A program made the position numbers and the translations under genes. DNA of 64,000 bases, from the NCBI GenBank assembly GCA_023213395.1, contig CM041465.1, positions 36,649,741 to 36,713,740 on the forward strand, given 5' to 3'. Each line of letters starts with the position of its first letter. Position 1 is the first letter of the stretch. Below are positions 41,041-52,758 of the stretch, one piece after another. The stretch comes from Cycas panzhihuaensis. Taxonomy: Eukaryota > Cycadophyta. A model generated the notes under the pieces. The model had not been told where the DNA came from, ran no database searches, and saw nothing but the letters and a program-made list of their open reading frames with translations.

Positions 41041-42586
41041 AGCCTTCCCCAGTCTTGTATTGCTTTGGTGGCTACCAACAATGGTCTTCCAAGCAAAGCT
41101 CCTATTATGGTTGTTCCTCTGATAGTTTTCACACCATTTTCTTGTTGCTATTCCTTGATGTTTGTTCTATAGGTGTCCTTGTTAGTTGTAATGTGGGGGG
41201 TACCATACGTTTTCCCTACATTTTCTAGCAGTAGATGTACTGGTTTTGTCCACAACCTTTCGATCTCTTGATTTTTTTGCATCCCAACTCATCCACTTCT
41301 TGTTTTAGGGCTTCTAAATCTAGATTTAAGCCCATCTGTGGAGCATCCTAGGGATTGTATCCCAATTGTTGCAATCCTTGTTGTGGGTTAGTTTTTGCTT
41401 GAAATTTCACTCCTTGTTAAAAGTTTATTGTTGATTGTTGCATATTTATCCCCATTTGAGGTATTTGGTGGAAGCTGGGTCCAAATTGAAAGTTTGGCTC
41501 TATCTACATAACTGGTTGCAAATATGCTATCTTCATTTGATTTTGCTAACTTCCACACTTGTTCATAGTTATTCATAGGGTGCAAGGTCACCTACTCCCT
41601 CAATTAAGGGATCAACCCTTGGACAAAATATTGTAGAGCTATCATTAGATTAATTAGAGTTGTTGCATCCATTTTATTCATTAAGATTCTCATTTATTTA
41701 TCAAAGTCACTTATAGATTCACCTAGAAGTTAGCGAATCTTCTCCTGTGTTTGAAAAATTGCTATGGGGTCTTGTAACTTTTAGAATTGGTCAAGAAAAC
41801 ATACTTGCAATTGTTCCTATCTTGGATTATGTACCAAAATATATTAGTACCATGATATTGCAACTCCTCTTAGGGTCGAAAAGAATCTTGCCTTGATTTC
41901 ATCAAAATCTTAGATCTTCTTTATTTTTAACATGTTTAAAACCAATGCTAAATGGTTACTTAAGTTTTCTAATCCATTGAATTACGAGCTCAAAAAAGCA
42001 GCATCATTTTAAATGATCACATAAGGAGCTATTGATTGTGTTCCACTTGCCACCTTTGTGTTTGAGCCTCCTTGTCCCATTCCTTCACAGTACCTCTAGG
42101 TGTGCTAGCACCACTTGTTGGTGGTTGACTTCCACCACCTCCCATCAATGAGTGTGGTGATGTTCCTTGGAATAGGCTACCTCCTCTTGCATTCATCCCA
42201 TTCCCCAATAGTAGTTGATTATCACTAAACCCTATGGGAGGATTTTCAATAGTGCTTCCCATTTGATAAGGGATTCCTTCTCCTTATGGAATAAATGATC
42301 ATGAAAAAATTAACCCGTTGAACCTTTTTCCAATTCTATCAAATGAGGGGTTCTGAATATGATTGAAGGGGATTTGTATCTCTACAATAGGATGGTCCCA
42401 CCCACCACTAGAAGTACTGTGGTTTTCTACAATTAATGAATTGCTCTTATTGTCCGATGTTGTTGACTTTCCTGACACCTTTGTGTTTGAAGATGTTAAT
42501 TGCAAACTATCTCCATTGACAAGGTCCTCCTCCGATGCACACCATCGATTGTTTTTCGAATTCCCTTCCCCTTCTTCTATTTGAAC
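41041..42586 (-). pseudogene. Gypsy-C protease end and Gag
   Basis: Next to the Gypsy-D junction the minus strand reads LLGRPLLVATKAIQDWG, the protease C-terminal motif, which continues in frame at 23519. Upstream (from about 41165) Gag sequence follows: NNYEQVWKLAKSNED, a Gly/Ser-rich region with PHSLMGGGGSQPPTSG and a charged N-terminal part. The protease active site and the zinc knuckles are missing, so there is a deletion near 41140-41165. Cut by Gypsy-B at 42586. Confidence 0.65.
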
Positions 42587-43419
42587 TGTTGACTTCCTAG
42601 GGTTATCTTAGTACACTTACAAGACACCTTTGCACTTGTCAAGGTTACACAGTGTTATAGTCTAGTTCAGGATACTGTCAACATGGTTATTCACATACAT
42701 TCCACAATTATTTCACAGAATTACACCACAATGGTACACGCATGACGTAAATCAACACATACTCATCATTTTCCTCATCATAACACAAGATTACACAGAT
42801 TTCCACGTAACTCTTCCTTTTATTAAGTAGACAGTTCAATTACACAGAGGCTGGAATGCATTCCTGAGCATTCGGTGACATACATCCTTACATTACATAT
42901 GCGTACCCAGATGGTACTTATCATTCACTGATGCTCCTACTGGCTGTCATACGTGCTGGCTCCCGCACCTTTGCATACCTTTGATAGTCGGCTCTCACCC
43001 TAACCTGGTGGTTCATGCGTACCTCCTTAAGTACTCTTGTTGGTACCTTTTGGCTGAAGGGTTATGACTACCTGTCATAACCGTACCCCTTCAGTCATAC
43101 GTACCATTTCCTTAATCACTTGGTTAGGCACTTAATTAATGACTTTGTATCCGTACGTTCGTACGTACGTCTGGCAGCTCCACAGGCCTTCACTGGTCCT
43201 TTAGAGTCATGCGTCACCACGCTTTCGGTTAGTTATGCCGTTGGTATGCGTGTCATCATGCGTGCAGTTCGATGCACTTTTGTCATACGTACCTAGAATG
43301 TTGATTTCTTTGCCTTTTTGCCTCGTGCGTACTGCCGTACGGTCCGTACCTGCATAACTCAGGTTACTTGACCTACCTCTGGTCCTCTCACAGCCATAGG
43401 ATCACTTTATACCCCAACA
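42587..43419 (-). repeat. 3' LTR of Gypsy-B
   Basis: Aligns with 52346-53183. It contains GTAC-rich stretches (around 43151-43172) and the two tRNA-Glu-like words on the plus strand at 42658-42676 and 42983-43000. Bases 43420-43517 are 3' untranslated sequence. Confidence 0.9.
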
Positions 43420-43517
43420 TCTATCCCGGGTCAACAGTTATGGGTTTGAGCATCCTTGCTCAACAAAACTCTAAAAAAAAATTTCAAAATTGCGGGTTAT
43501 CCCTCCCCCGCTCTGTC

Positions 43518-44603
43518 TCAAGGCGGCTCCTGCTGCCTCTGTCCTCCCAAAATCTCTTCATTGATCTGGGTTAGAGTGGCAATGATAACATCATTTTCTT
43601 TTATTTTGTCTTGAAGGGCAACTATCTCAGCTTTATACCCTTCCTTTATTTCCTGAATCAATTGAATGATGGGTCTCGCTTTGTCATGTGGTGTAGGAGG
43701 TGCTGAGGGTTCCCCTGCCTCCGTTGCCTGAGGAAAGTCTTCTCATTCTTCCAAGGAGACCTCTGCTTCTTCTTCCTCCTCCTCTGATTATTCTTATCCC
43801 TTCTTCCTCTTACCTCGTCTATGGATAGCCTGTTTTGTCCGATGAGGAATGGGTGTTCCTGGTGTCTTCTGTAACCAGGTAAGTACTTTTTGCATTTGTT
43901 TTTGTACTCTTCTCTTTGCTTCCAGACTATTCACTGTGTCTAGAAATTCAGCTGCCCATTGTTTGATGATTGGCTCCCGAGGGGAGATGGTGGTCCTGGT
44001 CAACTACACCTTTAGACACTGATAGAATAAAATAGCCAAAAGCAAAGAGGGATGTCAAAATGGGTGTGTCCTAATCTCCTTGAGCTGCTGCCTCATATTC
44101 TCCACCAAGAATTCAGACCAATTCAGCTTTTCCCCATTCCGAATTTTCAACAACACTTGTATCATGCCTCCCTGAATGTAGGTGTACTTCTGTTTGGATA
44201 AGAATCTGGAATTGATCACTTTTGCCACCCACTGAAGTCGAACATCAATGATGTCTGCTACGCGGATTCCACCGGACATAATCTGAGTGTTGGGTTGACA
44301 CAATTCCCTCAACCACATTTCCTGGTCAACTTCTGAGCTTTTTGTTCCCAGTGGAACTTCTCCTTCATTTGGAAGTCTGGTGATGGTGTGAACTATGTCT
44401 GCATCCATTTTGGCTTTTCTGCTATCCTCCTTCAGTGCCATTAGAATTTGGTCCATGAGTTCAGGATCATAATACATAGGGTTACAGTAGATGTAGTCTC
44501 CCCAACCTGCTTGCTTAACCCTGGGCTAGAATTGAGCTGGTAGGGCTTGTAGCTCCTGCTTGAGCTTTGGTATGTATGCCTCCTGGCACCCTGCTGTCCT
44601 CAT
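43518..44603 (-). pseudogene. Extra 3' ORF (aORF) of Gypsy-B, function unknown
   Basis: Same protein as in Gypsy-A. It starts MRTAGCQEAY at 44601-44603, is interrupted by a TAG at the same codon as the TAA in Gypsy-A, and continues MYYDPELMDQILMAL, GIRVADIIDVRLQWVAKVIN and TWLQKTPGTPIPHR. It ends in a basic patch, an acidic run and a helical tail. Further stops lie near 43790 and 44010. Long similarity between two diverged copies suggests it was once a real gene. Confidence 0.72.
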
Positions 44604-44839
44604 GATGGCTGTGGAGTCCCAGAAATAAGACAAGTAACCTAAGCGTACAAACCGGAACCCTACATACGTACCTCTGAGGAATGCTTGTCATTTTTGTCAC
44701 TATGCATACTGGAATGCGTACCAGAGCGAATTCTTTACGTGCCGTGCCGTACGGATGCTTGGCGAATTTTTCAGAGTCCATTCCGCTCTGCGTACTTCGT
44801 GGGAATGCTCACAGGTAAGTAATACTTTGTCGTTTTGCA

Positions 44840-45270
44840 GATTTTTGTCTTATACGTGTCGTTGGTACGTATAGTGTTAAGAGTCTCCACTGTGCGTACT
44901 CGATTACGTACGTTTTTAGTACGTAGAATGTAATTGAGCACTTGAGTGTATTTTCCACTGTGCGTACCCGACTACGTACTTTTTTTGGTACGTATAATGT
45001 AGTCGTTTAACTTACTTCTCTTTGCACTGTGCGTACCTGCTTGCATACTTTTTAAGTACGTATAATGTAATTGAACCACTTAAAATTTGTTTACACTGTG
45101 CGTACTTGACTACATACTTTTTAGGTACGTATAGTGTTATTCCGAGTCATTTTTTTGAACTGTGCGTACTTCAGTGTATTTCCTTAGTACGTATAGTGTA
45201 TTTTTCAAATTTGATTACTTTTTTAAATGTACGTACCTAATCACATACCTTTTTGGTACGTATACTGTAT
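44840..45270 (-). repeat. GTAC hairpin tandem array of Gypsy-B
   Basis: About six copies of a unit of roughly 60-70 bp with TGTGCGTAC starts (near 44892, 44960, 45031, 45098, 45163) and GTACGTATAATGTA ends. One unit at about 45105-45130 pairs GTAC-centred halves around a central spacer as in Gypsy-A. The array position relative to integrase and the 3' ORF is conserved. Confidence 0.8.
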
Positions 45271-45495
45271 TTTGCTTATATGCTGTTGAATTTTCCTCTG
45301 ATTTTTTTAGATTATGATGTTGTTACTTATGTCTGTGATGAGTTACGGTTGTTTTTTTATTTTTTTCCAATTTTTTTTTCTCTTTTTTTTTCCCATACCG
45401 AACTGGATCATGGCTTGGTATTAAGGCATTTGATTGTGCCTCAACGTCATGCAATACGATATGGTACAACCAGCTGATATGATTGGTAAGCTGGG

Positions 45496-46875
45496 CTACT
45501 CAATATATGGTTTGAGTCTACTACCATTTACCCGAGTTGGTAGCAGAGGTCCATCGATTTCTCGAAGCTGCACCGATCCATTCTCAAAGATTCGTTCTGC
45601 GATGTATGGTCTCAACCACCGCATCTTGAGTTTACCGGGGTGCATTTTGAATTTGTTGTCGTACAACAACACTTTATCACCTTCGTTGAACTGAGGTTTT
45701 CGTAGATGGCGGTCGTGCCATGCTTTTTGCCGCCGCCTCTCCACATGTTGCAACCAGTTTGCCATGTGTCGCTTTTCTTCCAAACATAGTAAATCTTCCA
45801 ATCATCGTTCTAAAGACTGGAGGTTGTCCAATCGACATTGCATAGAAACTCGTAGAGTGGGTATCTCAAATTCTGTTGGGAGAATAGCTTCTGTGCCATA
45901 CACAAGCTGGAATGGAGTTTGTCTAATTGACCTCTTGTATGTCGTTTGAAATGCCCATAGCACGGATGGTAATTTCTCAGCCTAATCAGATCTGCCGATG
46001 TCGCATATCTTCCGCAAGCAATTCTCGATTATCTTGTTCGAACTCTCTGCTTGCCCATTGGCTCTTGGATAGTAGGGGGTAGATTTCCGATGGCTAATCA
46101 TGAATGCTGGTGTCAATGTTTCGATAGTTTGATTTAGAGAGTGGGCGCCTTGGTCACTTACGATCTCCAAGGGGCATCCAAATCAGGTAATCACTACCTC
46201 ATACAGAAATCTCGTTGTGCTTTCCGCATCGGCTTTCCGTAACGCTCGCGCTTCTACCCACTTTGTCGTGTTGTCGGTTGCTACCAGGATGTATTGGGCT
46301 TTTGATCTACGTGCGGCTGGTTTGATTGGCCCCACGAAGTCAAGCCCCCATTTCTGGAACGGTGCCAAAGGTAATATGGGATGTAAAGGTTGGAAATCCT
46401 ATCGATTAGGTTTCCCCACCCGCTGGCAATAGTTGCACGCTTGAATCCACTTTTTGACATCCTCGAACATAGACGGCCACCAAAACCCGGACATCAAAAT
46501 CTTCCGCCATGTGGCCAATTTCCCTATGTGGCCACCCACTACTCCTCCGTGCGCCTGCGACATGATCTGGTTTATGTCGTGCAGTCGAACACAACGTCGC
46601 AACACGTCGTCTGGCCCCAATTTGTATAACTCTCCATTGATGAGTTGATATGGCTCCGCTTTTCTGATAAAATTTCTCTTCCCCGTACGATCTAACTCTG
46701 TTGATACCTCTCCGGTCGCTAGATATTCTGGTATTCCTTCATACCAGTCCGTTAGAACCGCTTCCACACTGAACAGAGCTGCATCTGGAAAATCGTCTGG
46801 CACCCCCGTGGCTTTTTCTCCGTTTTTAATTCTCGACAACTGATCGAGAATGATGTGGGCTTTACCGGGCTTCAC
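45496..46875 (-). pseudogene. Gypsy-B integrase
   Basis: Zinc region QAHGGVVGGHIGK and CNYCQRVG; core [20 protein letters not shown] (first Asp), SDQGAHSLNQTI (second Asp) and YYPRANGQAESSNK (Glu); C-terminus VLLYDNKFKMHPGKLKMRWL ending SRLKPYIE with the stop at 45496-45498. The N-terminal linker from RNase H begins KPGKAHIILDQLSRI near 46875. It is split by stops near 45800, 45990, 46180 and 46400. Confidence 0.88.
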
Positions 46876-46896
46876 AATAATTTTGAAAGAAAACTC

Positions 46897-47280
46897 CTAG
46901 AACAACATCAACCACCTACTGATTTGTCCTCGCATAATCGGTTTATTCACCAAATACATCAATGTTTGGTGATCAACAAAAAACAAGAATGGATTTGATA
47001 ATAAATAGTGTCGAAACTTTTGCAACGCGTATACCATGCCGAGTGCTTCCCTCTCTGTCGTCGTATAATTCTGCTCGGCCCTTGTGAGTTTTCGACTAAC
47101 GAAGTAGATTGGATGATCTGTTTTATCATCACTAGGCTGTGCCAATACGCATCCAATGGCGTATTGCGACGCATCCACATGCATGTGAAAAGTCTTCTTC
47201 CAATCTGGGAATCGCAATATAGGTGCTGCTACGATGACTTGTTTCAATGTTTCAAACGCTTGTTGCTATTCTTCTGTCCA
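46897..47280 (-). pseudogene. Gypsy-B RNase H
   Basis: MHVDASQYAIGCVLAQPSDD, YFVSRKLTRAEQNYTTTERE and FLFFVDHQTLMYLVNKPIM give the full RNase H motif order. It follows RT directly; the Trp codon lost in Gypsy-A is intact here. Confidence 0.88.
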
Positions 47281-48449
47281 TGCCCATTCAATATTCTTTT
47301 TCAACAACTCTTCCAGGGGTCCAGATATGTATGCATACCCCCTGATAAACTTTCTATAGTATCTCGTTAATCCCAAAAAACCTTTTAGTTGCTTTCTCGT
47401 AAGTGGTGTGGGGAAATGCAAAATGGCAGATACTTTTGCTAGATCTGTCAGCAATCCTTCCTTGCTGACTATATGCCCCAATAAGTTCCCGAAGGGTACC
47501 AGGAATGTACACTTTTCTGGATTGAGACACAATTCGTTTTCACAGTACGTTTGCAACATTTCCCTCAGGTTCTCCATGTGATCTTTCATCAGTCCATACA
47601 ACATCCAGTCGTCTAGGAATATAGCAACTTTTTCTCTAATAAATTTTTGAAAGATATTGATTACAATCCATTTGAAATGTAAATTTGGTGCATTCGTGAG
47701 ACCGAATGGCATTACTTTGTCTGCGTATGTTCCCCATTCATTACGAATGTGGTTTTGCACGATCTTAGGGCAATCTACACTTGATTGTACCCACTGAATC
47801 TATTTGTGAAGGAGTAAATCTCATTTCTTCCAACTGCTTCTAGAATATCTTCTGTGAAAGGTAACGGGAATGGATCTTTCTTGGTTACCTTATTTAACTG
47901 TCTGTAGTCCACCTGACGGATTTTCCCATTTTCTTGGGAACCACCACTCTGTGGCTCACCCGATTCTTGTAGTCGATTTAAGAGATATAACCCGCTTCAA
48001 CATTTTGTCAAGCTCGGCCTTCACTTTTCTTTGTATTTGATTCATCCAGATGGCCTTTGTTTCACCGGTTTTGCATCCTCCACTAAGTCAATGTGACGCA
48101 TTCCTATCTCCGGAGGAATGCCTTTCAGGTCCTTATACGACCATGCAAATACGTCGCAGAATTCCTTAAATAGCTGCTGGGCTTCTGCTACTGCCTGTGG
48201 ATCCCAATAGTTTCTGATTCGAATGAATTTGGGATTATCCTGACTACCAACATTAATCTCTGTAGTTTTCAACTTTGTTACACCCACATCTTCTGTATTT
48301 TCGGTTTTGTGTCCAGGAGCGTCTTTAAGTTTCCTTTCTCCAACATTGAATTCTGTAAATTCTACAGGGTAATTCATAACTTCTTCTTCTTCACTATGTG
48401 TTGATTCTACCTCTTCTTGGTTTATTCGGTTTTGTTTTAATTGTATACT
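47266..48449 (-). pseudogene. Gypsy-B reverse transcriptase and upstream linker
   Basis: RT motifs are MPFGLTNAPNLHFKWIV, VAIFLDDWMLYGLMKDHM (catalytic FLDD) and GFLGLTRYYRKFIRGY. The N-terminal RT part (47760-48060) has short deletions and frameshifts. The linker reads YWDPQAVAEAQQLFKEFCDV and FAWSYKDLKGIPPEIGMRHI. Confidence 0.88.
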
Positions 48450-48975
48450 CATCAATTTAATATGTTTGGGGATCCTATCTATTTCTTGGTTGTCGAAGGT
48501 ATGCCTAAAAGTTTTTATGAAGGATTTCCTTAAGTTTCCCCAAATCACATCTAAACTTTGTTCCTTCCCGAGGAACCAGTCCTTTACTACTCTTCCCAAG
48601 GTGTGGTAGAAATAGTTAGACTAATTTTGTTTAGGTATGCTTAAATATATCCATTTTTGTTTACATTTTTGTATGTGTTTTCTAGGATTATGACCTACAT
48701 GGAATACTGGAGTGGCTAGTTATGTTGGATGATCGAACCGAATTCGAAACATCGTTTGTAAATCTTTCCAATTTCTAAGAGTGGCTCGGTGGGCTAGGTA
48801 CCGATGCAAGCTTTTTCCCGTAAGGTTAGTACTAAGTCCTACTGCCATTGGGTTTTATCCCAATTCCCATGTTCCATCCAATACTCAACACAATGCATTA
48901 AGTGGGTGGTCCCATACAACTGCTCTCCATAGAATGGTTTAACATAGTTCCCAATGTAAATTTGATGATCTATTT
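48450..48975 (-). pseudogene. Second Gag-like domain between protease and RT (Gypsy-B)
   Basis: The frame shows FYGEQLYGTTHLMHCVEYWM, EHGNWDKTQWQ and LTLREKA, and (48450-48599) GRVVKDWFLGKEQSLDVIWG with FIKTFRHTFDNQ. It is the same block as 9790-10280; Trp codons that are stops in Gypsy-A are intact here. A short indel around 48790 breaks the W-Y region. Confidence 0.63.
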
Positions 48976-49610
48976 CCTCTGGGATGATGACTCTACTATC
49001 TAGACCGAATCGCTAGAAATCTTACCCGATCCTCCTTCCATTTCCCCGGTTTTGGCGCCAATGGTTGGAAGAGATCTGTGGCTGGGTGGGTGTACCTCTA
49101 AGGAAGATGAGGAAGGAATGTTACTTCCTTCTTCAGGTTGTAATAAGGGAGGGGGGGGGGGGGTAGGGAATCTACCTCAGGACCCACGCCTGAAGTAGAT
49201 GGGATGCCAGGATTACTATTAACTACTAAAAAACTACAAAAATTATTAGGTGAACTAGGGGTTTGTTGGTCTAGGGTATTGTCATCCCTTAATCTATCAT
49301 TAGTCAGCATATATTCAAAAGAATTTGAATTATTGTCAATGTCTGTAGTTACACATTTAGATAATAAATTACATCTATAAGAAGAAGAGTTTACTTCATA
49401 CGCATCCTCAGTGATAATCCACGAACCTCATTCGTGTTCGTAAATGCGAAGAGTTGTATATCTTCCCGAAATAGGTCGGTTCTTCTTGCTGGTAATTAGT
49501 TGATGTGGTGGACTCTTCTGTCGTATGATAGAGATATTCTTCCCTAATGGAAGAGAATGTGGTGTCGCTCGTGACCGTTGTGCTGGATCCCTCATCTGGA
49601 ATCATTTCGA
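48976..49610 (-). pseudogene. Acidic and proline-rich linker of Gypsy-B
   Basis: Counterpart of 10281-10916 in Gypsy-A. Ser/Thr/Glu-rich sequence (SSIREEYLYHTTEESTTSTN) and a Pro run from a G-tract near 49149-49162. No domain recognised. Confidence 0.55.
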
Positions 49611-49619
49611 TTGAGCTTC

Positions 49620-50350
49620 TTCCCAGCGTTGGCAATACCACTTTATTTCCATTGTCTGTTAAGGTGAAGGTTACGTTCTTCCAATTCTGGAGGCATTGCG
49701 TTTTATATAACCATGGCCTCCCCAAGAGTGTTGGATAGCGGGTTGCCCCTTTCTCCGTTTCCATGATTGTGAAGTCAATTCTCACCACTATCCCTGCCAC
49801 ATCTACCTTGATGTCGGCCAATCTCCCCATAGGTCGTACCAATAGTTCGTTAGCCAATTTTAACGAATAGGTTGCCGCTTCTAGCTTCGGGCTTCCCAGT
49901 TTATGCCATGTCGGCGGTAACACGTTCTTGTTCGCCTCCATCAACGATTACCCGTGGGAATGTTTCTCCCAAGACCGTCATGGTTACCATCGGATCCATA
50001 TCAAATGATGGTATGATTTGCTTCAGACTCTTGGTGATTCCCCGCTGTAACACTCCTCCTTTGATCCAATCGATAACTTGGCATAGAGGAATGGTCAACT
50101 GTAGCTGCTTTACCAAGTTTTCCATTAACAGCAACATTCTTGGAATATCCTCTACTGGCAATCCTTTAAAAAGTTCCTCCATTTGTACCATTTGGGGTTG
50201 CACCTTAGGTTCTTCTGGTAGATTTTCTTTTTCCTTTTGTTTGTTCTTCCGTACATATACATATTTGGTCTCCGGTTTACCCATTGGTAATGCATTCTCT
50301 TCCCAGACTAGGCCATCCAATACTTGTTTTGCTTTTTTGTATCGATCCAT
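49620..50350 (-). pseudogene. Gypsy-B aspartic protease and upstream spacer
   Basis: The spacer has EELFKGLPVEDIPRMLLLME. The active-site loop is VIVDGG, then a frameshift near 49925, then VLPPTWHKLGSPKLEAATY, VDVAGIVVRIDFT and YPTLLGRPWLYKTQ. DGG replaces DTG as in the sister elements. Confidence 0.82.
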
Positions 50351-50439
50351 TTATGTCGGTGGGTCCGGATATCCTTCATTCAGTTTCTCCTTTTGTTTAT
50401 TTTGTAGTTTGACATTTTTAGTTTCCAGTATGATTGTCA

Positions 50440-50860
50440 TTAGGTTGGTTGCTTTGGCTTTTCCTTTGCAATCTTCTGTTTTATGGTCACTTGGACCACA
50501 GTTATTACATGCGAACGGCTTCTATTCGTATTCTTGTTTCGTTGGGCAGTCTGACTTCCTATGCCCAAACTATAGACAGATGAGGCATCTACCCATTGGT
50601 GGTTTTTTTTTTTAGGGTTCTAGTGCGCCCCTCGTTGTGTACACATTCCGATGTGGGTTGCCTCCCCTTCCCCTACCTCGTCCTCTGAAGGCCTTTCCCC
50701 TGGGATTGTAGAAACAATCCTTGGTTGTATGCATATCAACATCGCATATATGGCACCATCTGTCTTGTTGGTGCAATGCACTATTTTTTAAATTCAGTTC
50801 ACATTCCTTGGTGGTATGTGAATTCTCTTCACATATGTGGCACCATTTGGTTATTCTTCT
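50440..50860 (-). pseudogene. Four CCHC zinc knuckles of Gypsy-B Gag
   Basis: Four units in order, all with CX2CX4HX4C spacing: WCHICEENSHTTKEC, WCHICDVDMHTTKDC, then after an Arg/Gly-rich stretch (RGRGRGRGG) CLIC-four residues-HRKSDC and CNNCGPSDHKTEDC. In the third unit the first residue after CLICL is a stop (Gln in Gypsy-A). The RG-rich stretch between units 2 and 3 could add RNA binding. Confidence 0.8.
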
Positions 50861-52205
50861 GACGTGGTCCTTCTTTTTTGGTGTATCTTCTTCTTCTCGG
50901 TTATTTCTGATTTTTAATCTGGCCACCTCTTTCCTTAACGCTTCCAACTCTGATTCCTCTTCTGCTACCCCTACCTAGCAGAAGGGTCGGTTTTACTGAT
51001 TTTGCTTCAGTTCTCTAATCTCATCTTGTAATCTCAGCAACAGGGAATCCTGTCCTCCTGCCTGTGCGTCTATTTCCATTTCAAAATCTAACGCTAGATC
51101 TTGGGCTTTTTAAATGATTTCAATGGATGAGCATGCATCATGGCTCTTAATTTCTCATTCAAACCTCTAACAAAATAGTTTTTCATATTATGATCCGTTA
51201 TTGTCTCATTAATCATGCTGACCGCAATGATTTTCATTCTGCTAATGTAGGTTAGGACGGATTCTCCCGACCTTTGTCTGATTTTTCTCAATGCGATTTC
51301 CACTGCTTCATTACTGCGAAACTTTTGAAATCTTTCCTCGAATGCTTTTTTAATCTTTACCCATGGCTTATTCTTGTTTGTTTCCTTGTACCATGCCAAG
51401 GGTACTCCTCTCAGCGTACAGGCAAATCTTGCTTTGATTTCATCTTCATCTGTGATCTTTTTTACATCAATGAGATTCTGAAAGAGATACACATGCTCTA
51501 CTGCGTCTGAAGTATCATTAAAAATCAGTTTCCCAAAGTTCCTATAGTCATCCATTTTGGGAGATTGCAACTGTCCCCTACTTGATGGTGATTTTTCCTT
51601 TCTCCCCTCCTTCGGGGATGCACTGGGAGTGCCTACTGCTGTATTATCTTTTCCAAACTGCGGATTCTTAAATGGAGTTTTGATGTGTATGGGTTCCACT
51701 ACACCTGGAACTTGTATAGTCAATGGTGTCACTGTAATATATGATTGATCAGATCCCCTTTCTGATGAATCTTCGAAAAGCTGTCTCGTGAGCTTGTTCT
51801 CCCAATATGCCGAGGGACCTTCCTCTGCCTTCTTTTCATTGTCACTTGGGTTCTTCGAGCTGTCCTCCACAGATATACTTCCATCTTTTAAGGTTTCTTG
51901 ATGTTTTTCATCCACTTTTGGTTTCCTTTCAATTTCTGGGCTAAACAAATCATCTTTGATTGGGGCTGGTGTCAATACCATACGTTCGCCATTAGTTTCC
52001 TCTTCTTGAGGTGTCTGGGCTCCACTTGCCTCAGATCCTTCAACGACTGTCCCTTAATCTCGTTGTTCTGCGAACTTAATCTCCTCGCCCTTCTGAGTTT
52101 TGATTCCTTCGACCATCTTAGTGCTCTTTGTCTGCTGGTCTTCTTTTCCTTGGGTGAAGTATCCTTTTGTGGCTCTTCCGACCTTGAAGGCCTCTTAGGT
52201 GGCAT
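50612..52205 (-). pseudogene. Gypsy-B Gag (capsid)
   Basis: Starts MPPKRPSRSEEPQKD at 52205. A frameshift near 51975 leads to a long frame down to 51094 with the Gag core: GVPLAWYKETNKNKPW, VKIKKAFEERFQKFRS, SGESVLTYISRMK and NYFVRGLNEKLRAMM. The core is continuous here, while in Gypsy-A it is split. It ends in the knuckle region after a stop near 50990. Confidence 0.88.
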
Positions 52206-52331
52206 TGGAAGGTCCCTTGGCTGCTGGTGGCTTAGTTACAACCTGCCATCACGACGGCAGCCAGAGTCCTCTGCCCTTTACACATTCCTTTCTTTGAAAC
52301 TCCTAGGCCCTGTCCCTCCTCAACGGACGTA

Positions 52332-52344
52332 GGCAACGGAACCA
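52332..52344 (-). other. Primer binding site of Gypsy-B, tRNA-Glu
   Basis: The minus strand reads TGGTTCCGTTGCC one base after the LTR. Its complement GGCAACGGAACCA equals the 3' end of plant tRNA-Glu including CCA, as I know it. Confidence 0.8.
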
Positions 52345-52416
52345 ATGTTGACTTCCCAGGGTTATCTTAGTACACTTACAAGACACCTTTGCACTTGTCA
52401 AGGTTACACAGTGTTA

Positions 52417-52435
52417 TAGTCTAGTTCAGGATACT
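52417..52435 (-). other. Segment complementary to tRNA-Glu D arm (Gypsy-B 5' LTR)
   Basis: The plus strand reads TAGTCTAGTTCAGGATACT. Plant tRNA-Glu variants read TAGTCTAGTTGGTCAGGATAC with a following T. Agreement is complete apart from three missing D-loop bases. The element RNA carries the complement. Confidence 0.55.
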
Positions 52436-52740
52436 GTCAACATGGTTATTCACATACATTCCACAATTATTTCACAGAATTACACCACAATGATACACAA
52501 CAGCACAGAAATCAACACATACTCAGCATTTTCCTCATCATAACACAAGAATACACAGATTTCCATGTAACTCTTCCTTTTATTAAGTAGATAGTTCAAT
52601 TACATAGAGGCTGAAATGCATTCGTGAGCATTCGGTGACATACATTCATACATTACATATGCGTACCGGATGGTACTTATCATTCATTCTTTGCTCCAAC
52701 CTGGTTGTCATACGTCTTTGGCTCCCACCTGCGTACCTTT

Positions 52741-52758
52741 GATAGTCGGCTCTCACCC
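52741..52758 (-). other. Segment complementary to tRNA-Glu anticodon arm (Gypsy-B 5' LTR)
   Basis: The plus strand reads GATAGTCGGCTCTCACCC against GATACTCGGCTCTCACCC in tRNA-Glu(CTC), 17 of 18 bases. The same word occurs in the 3' LTR at 42983-43000. Confidence 0.58.
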
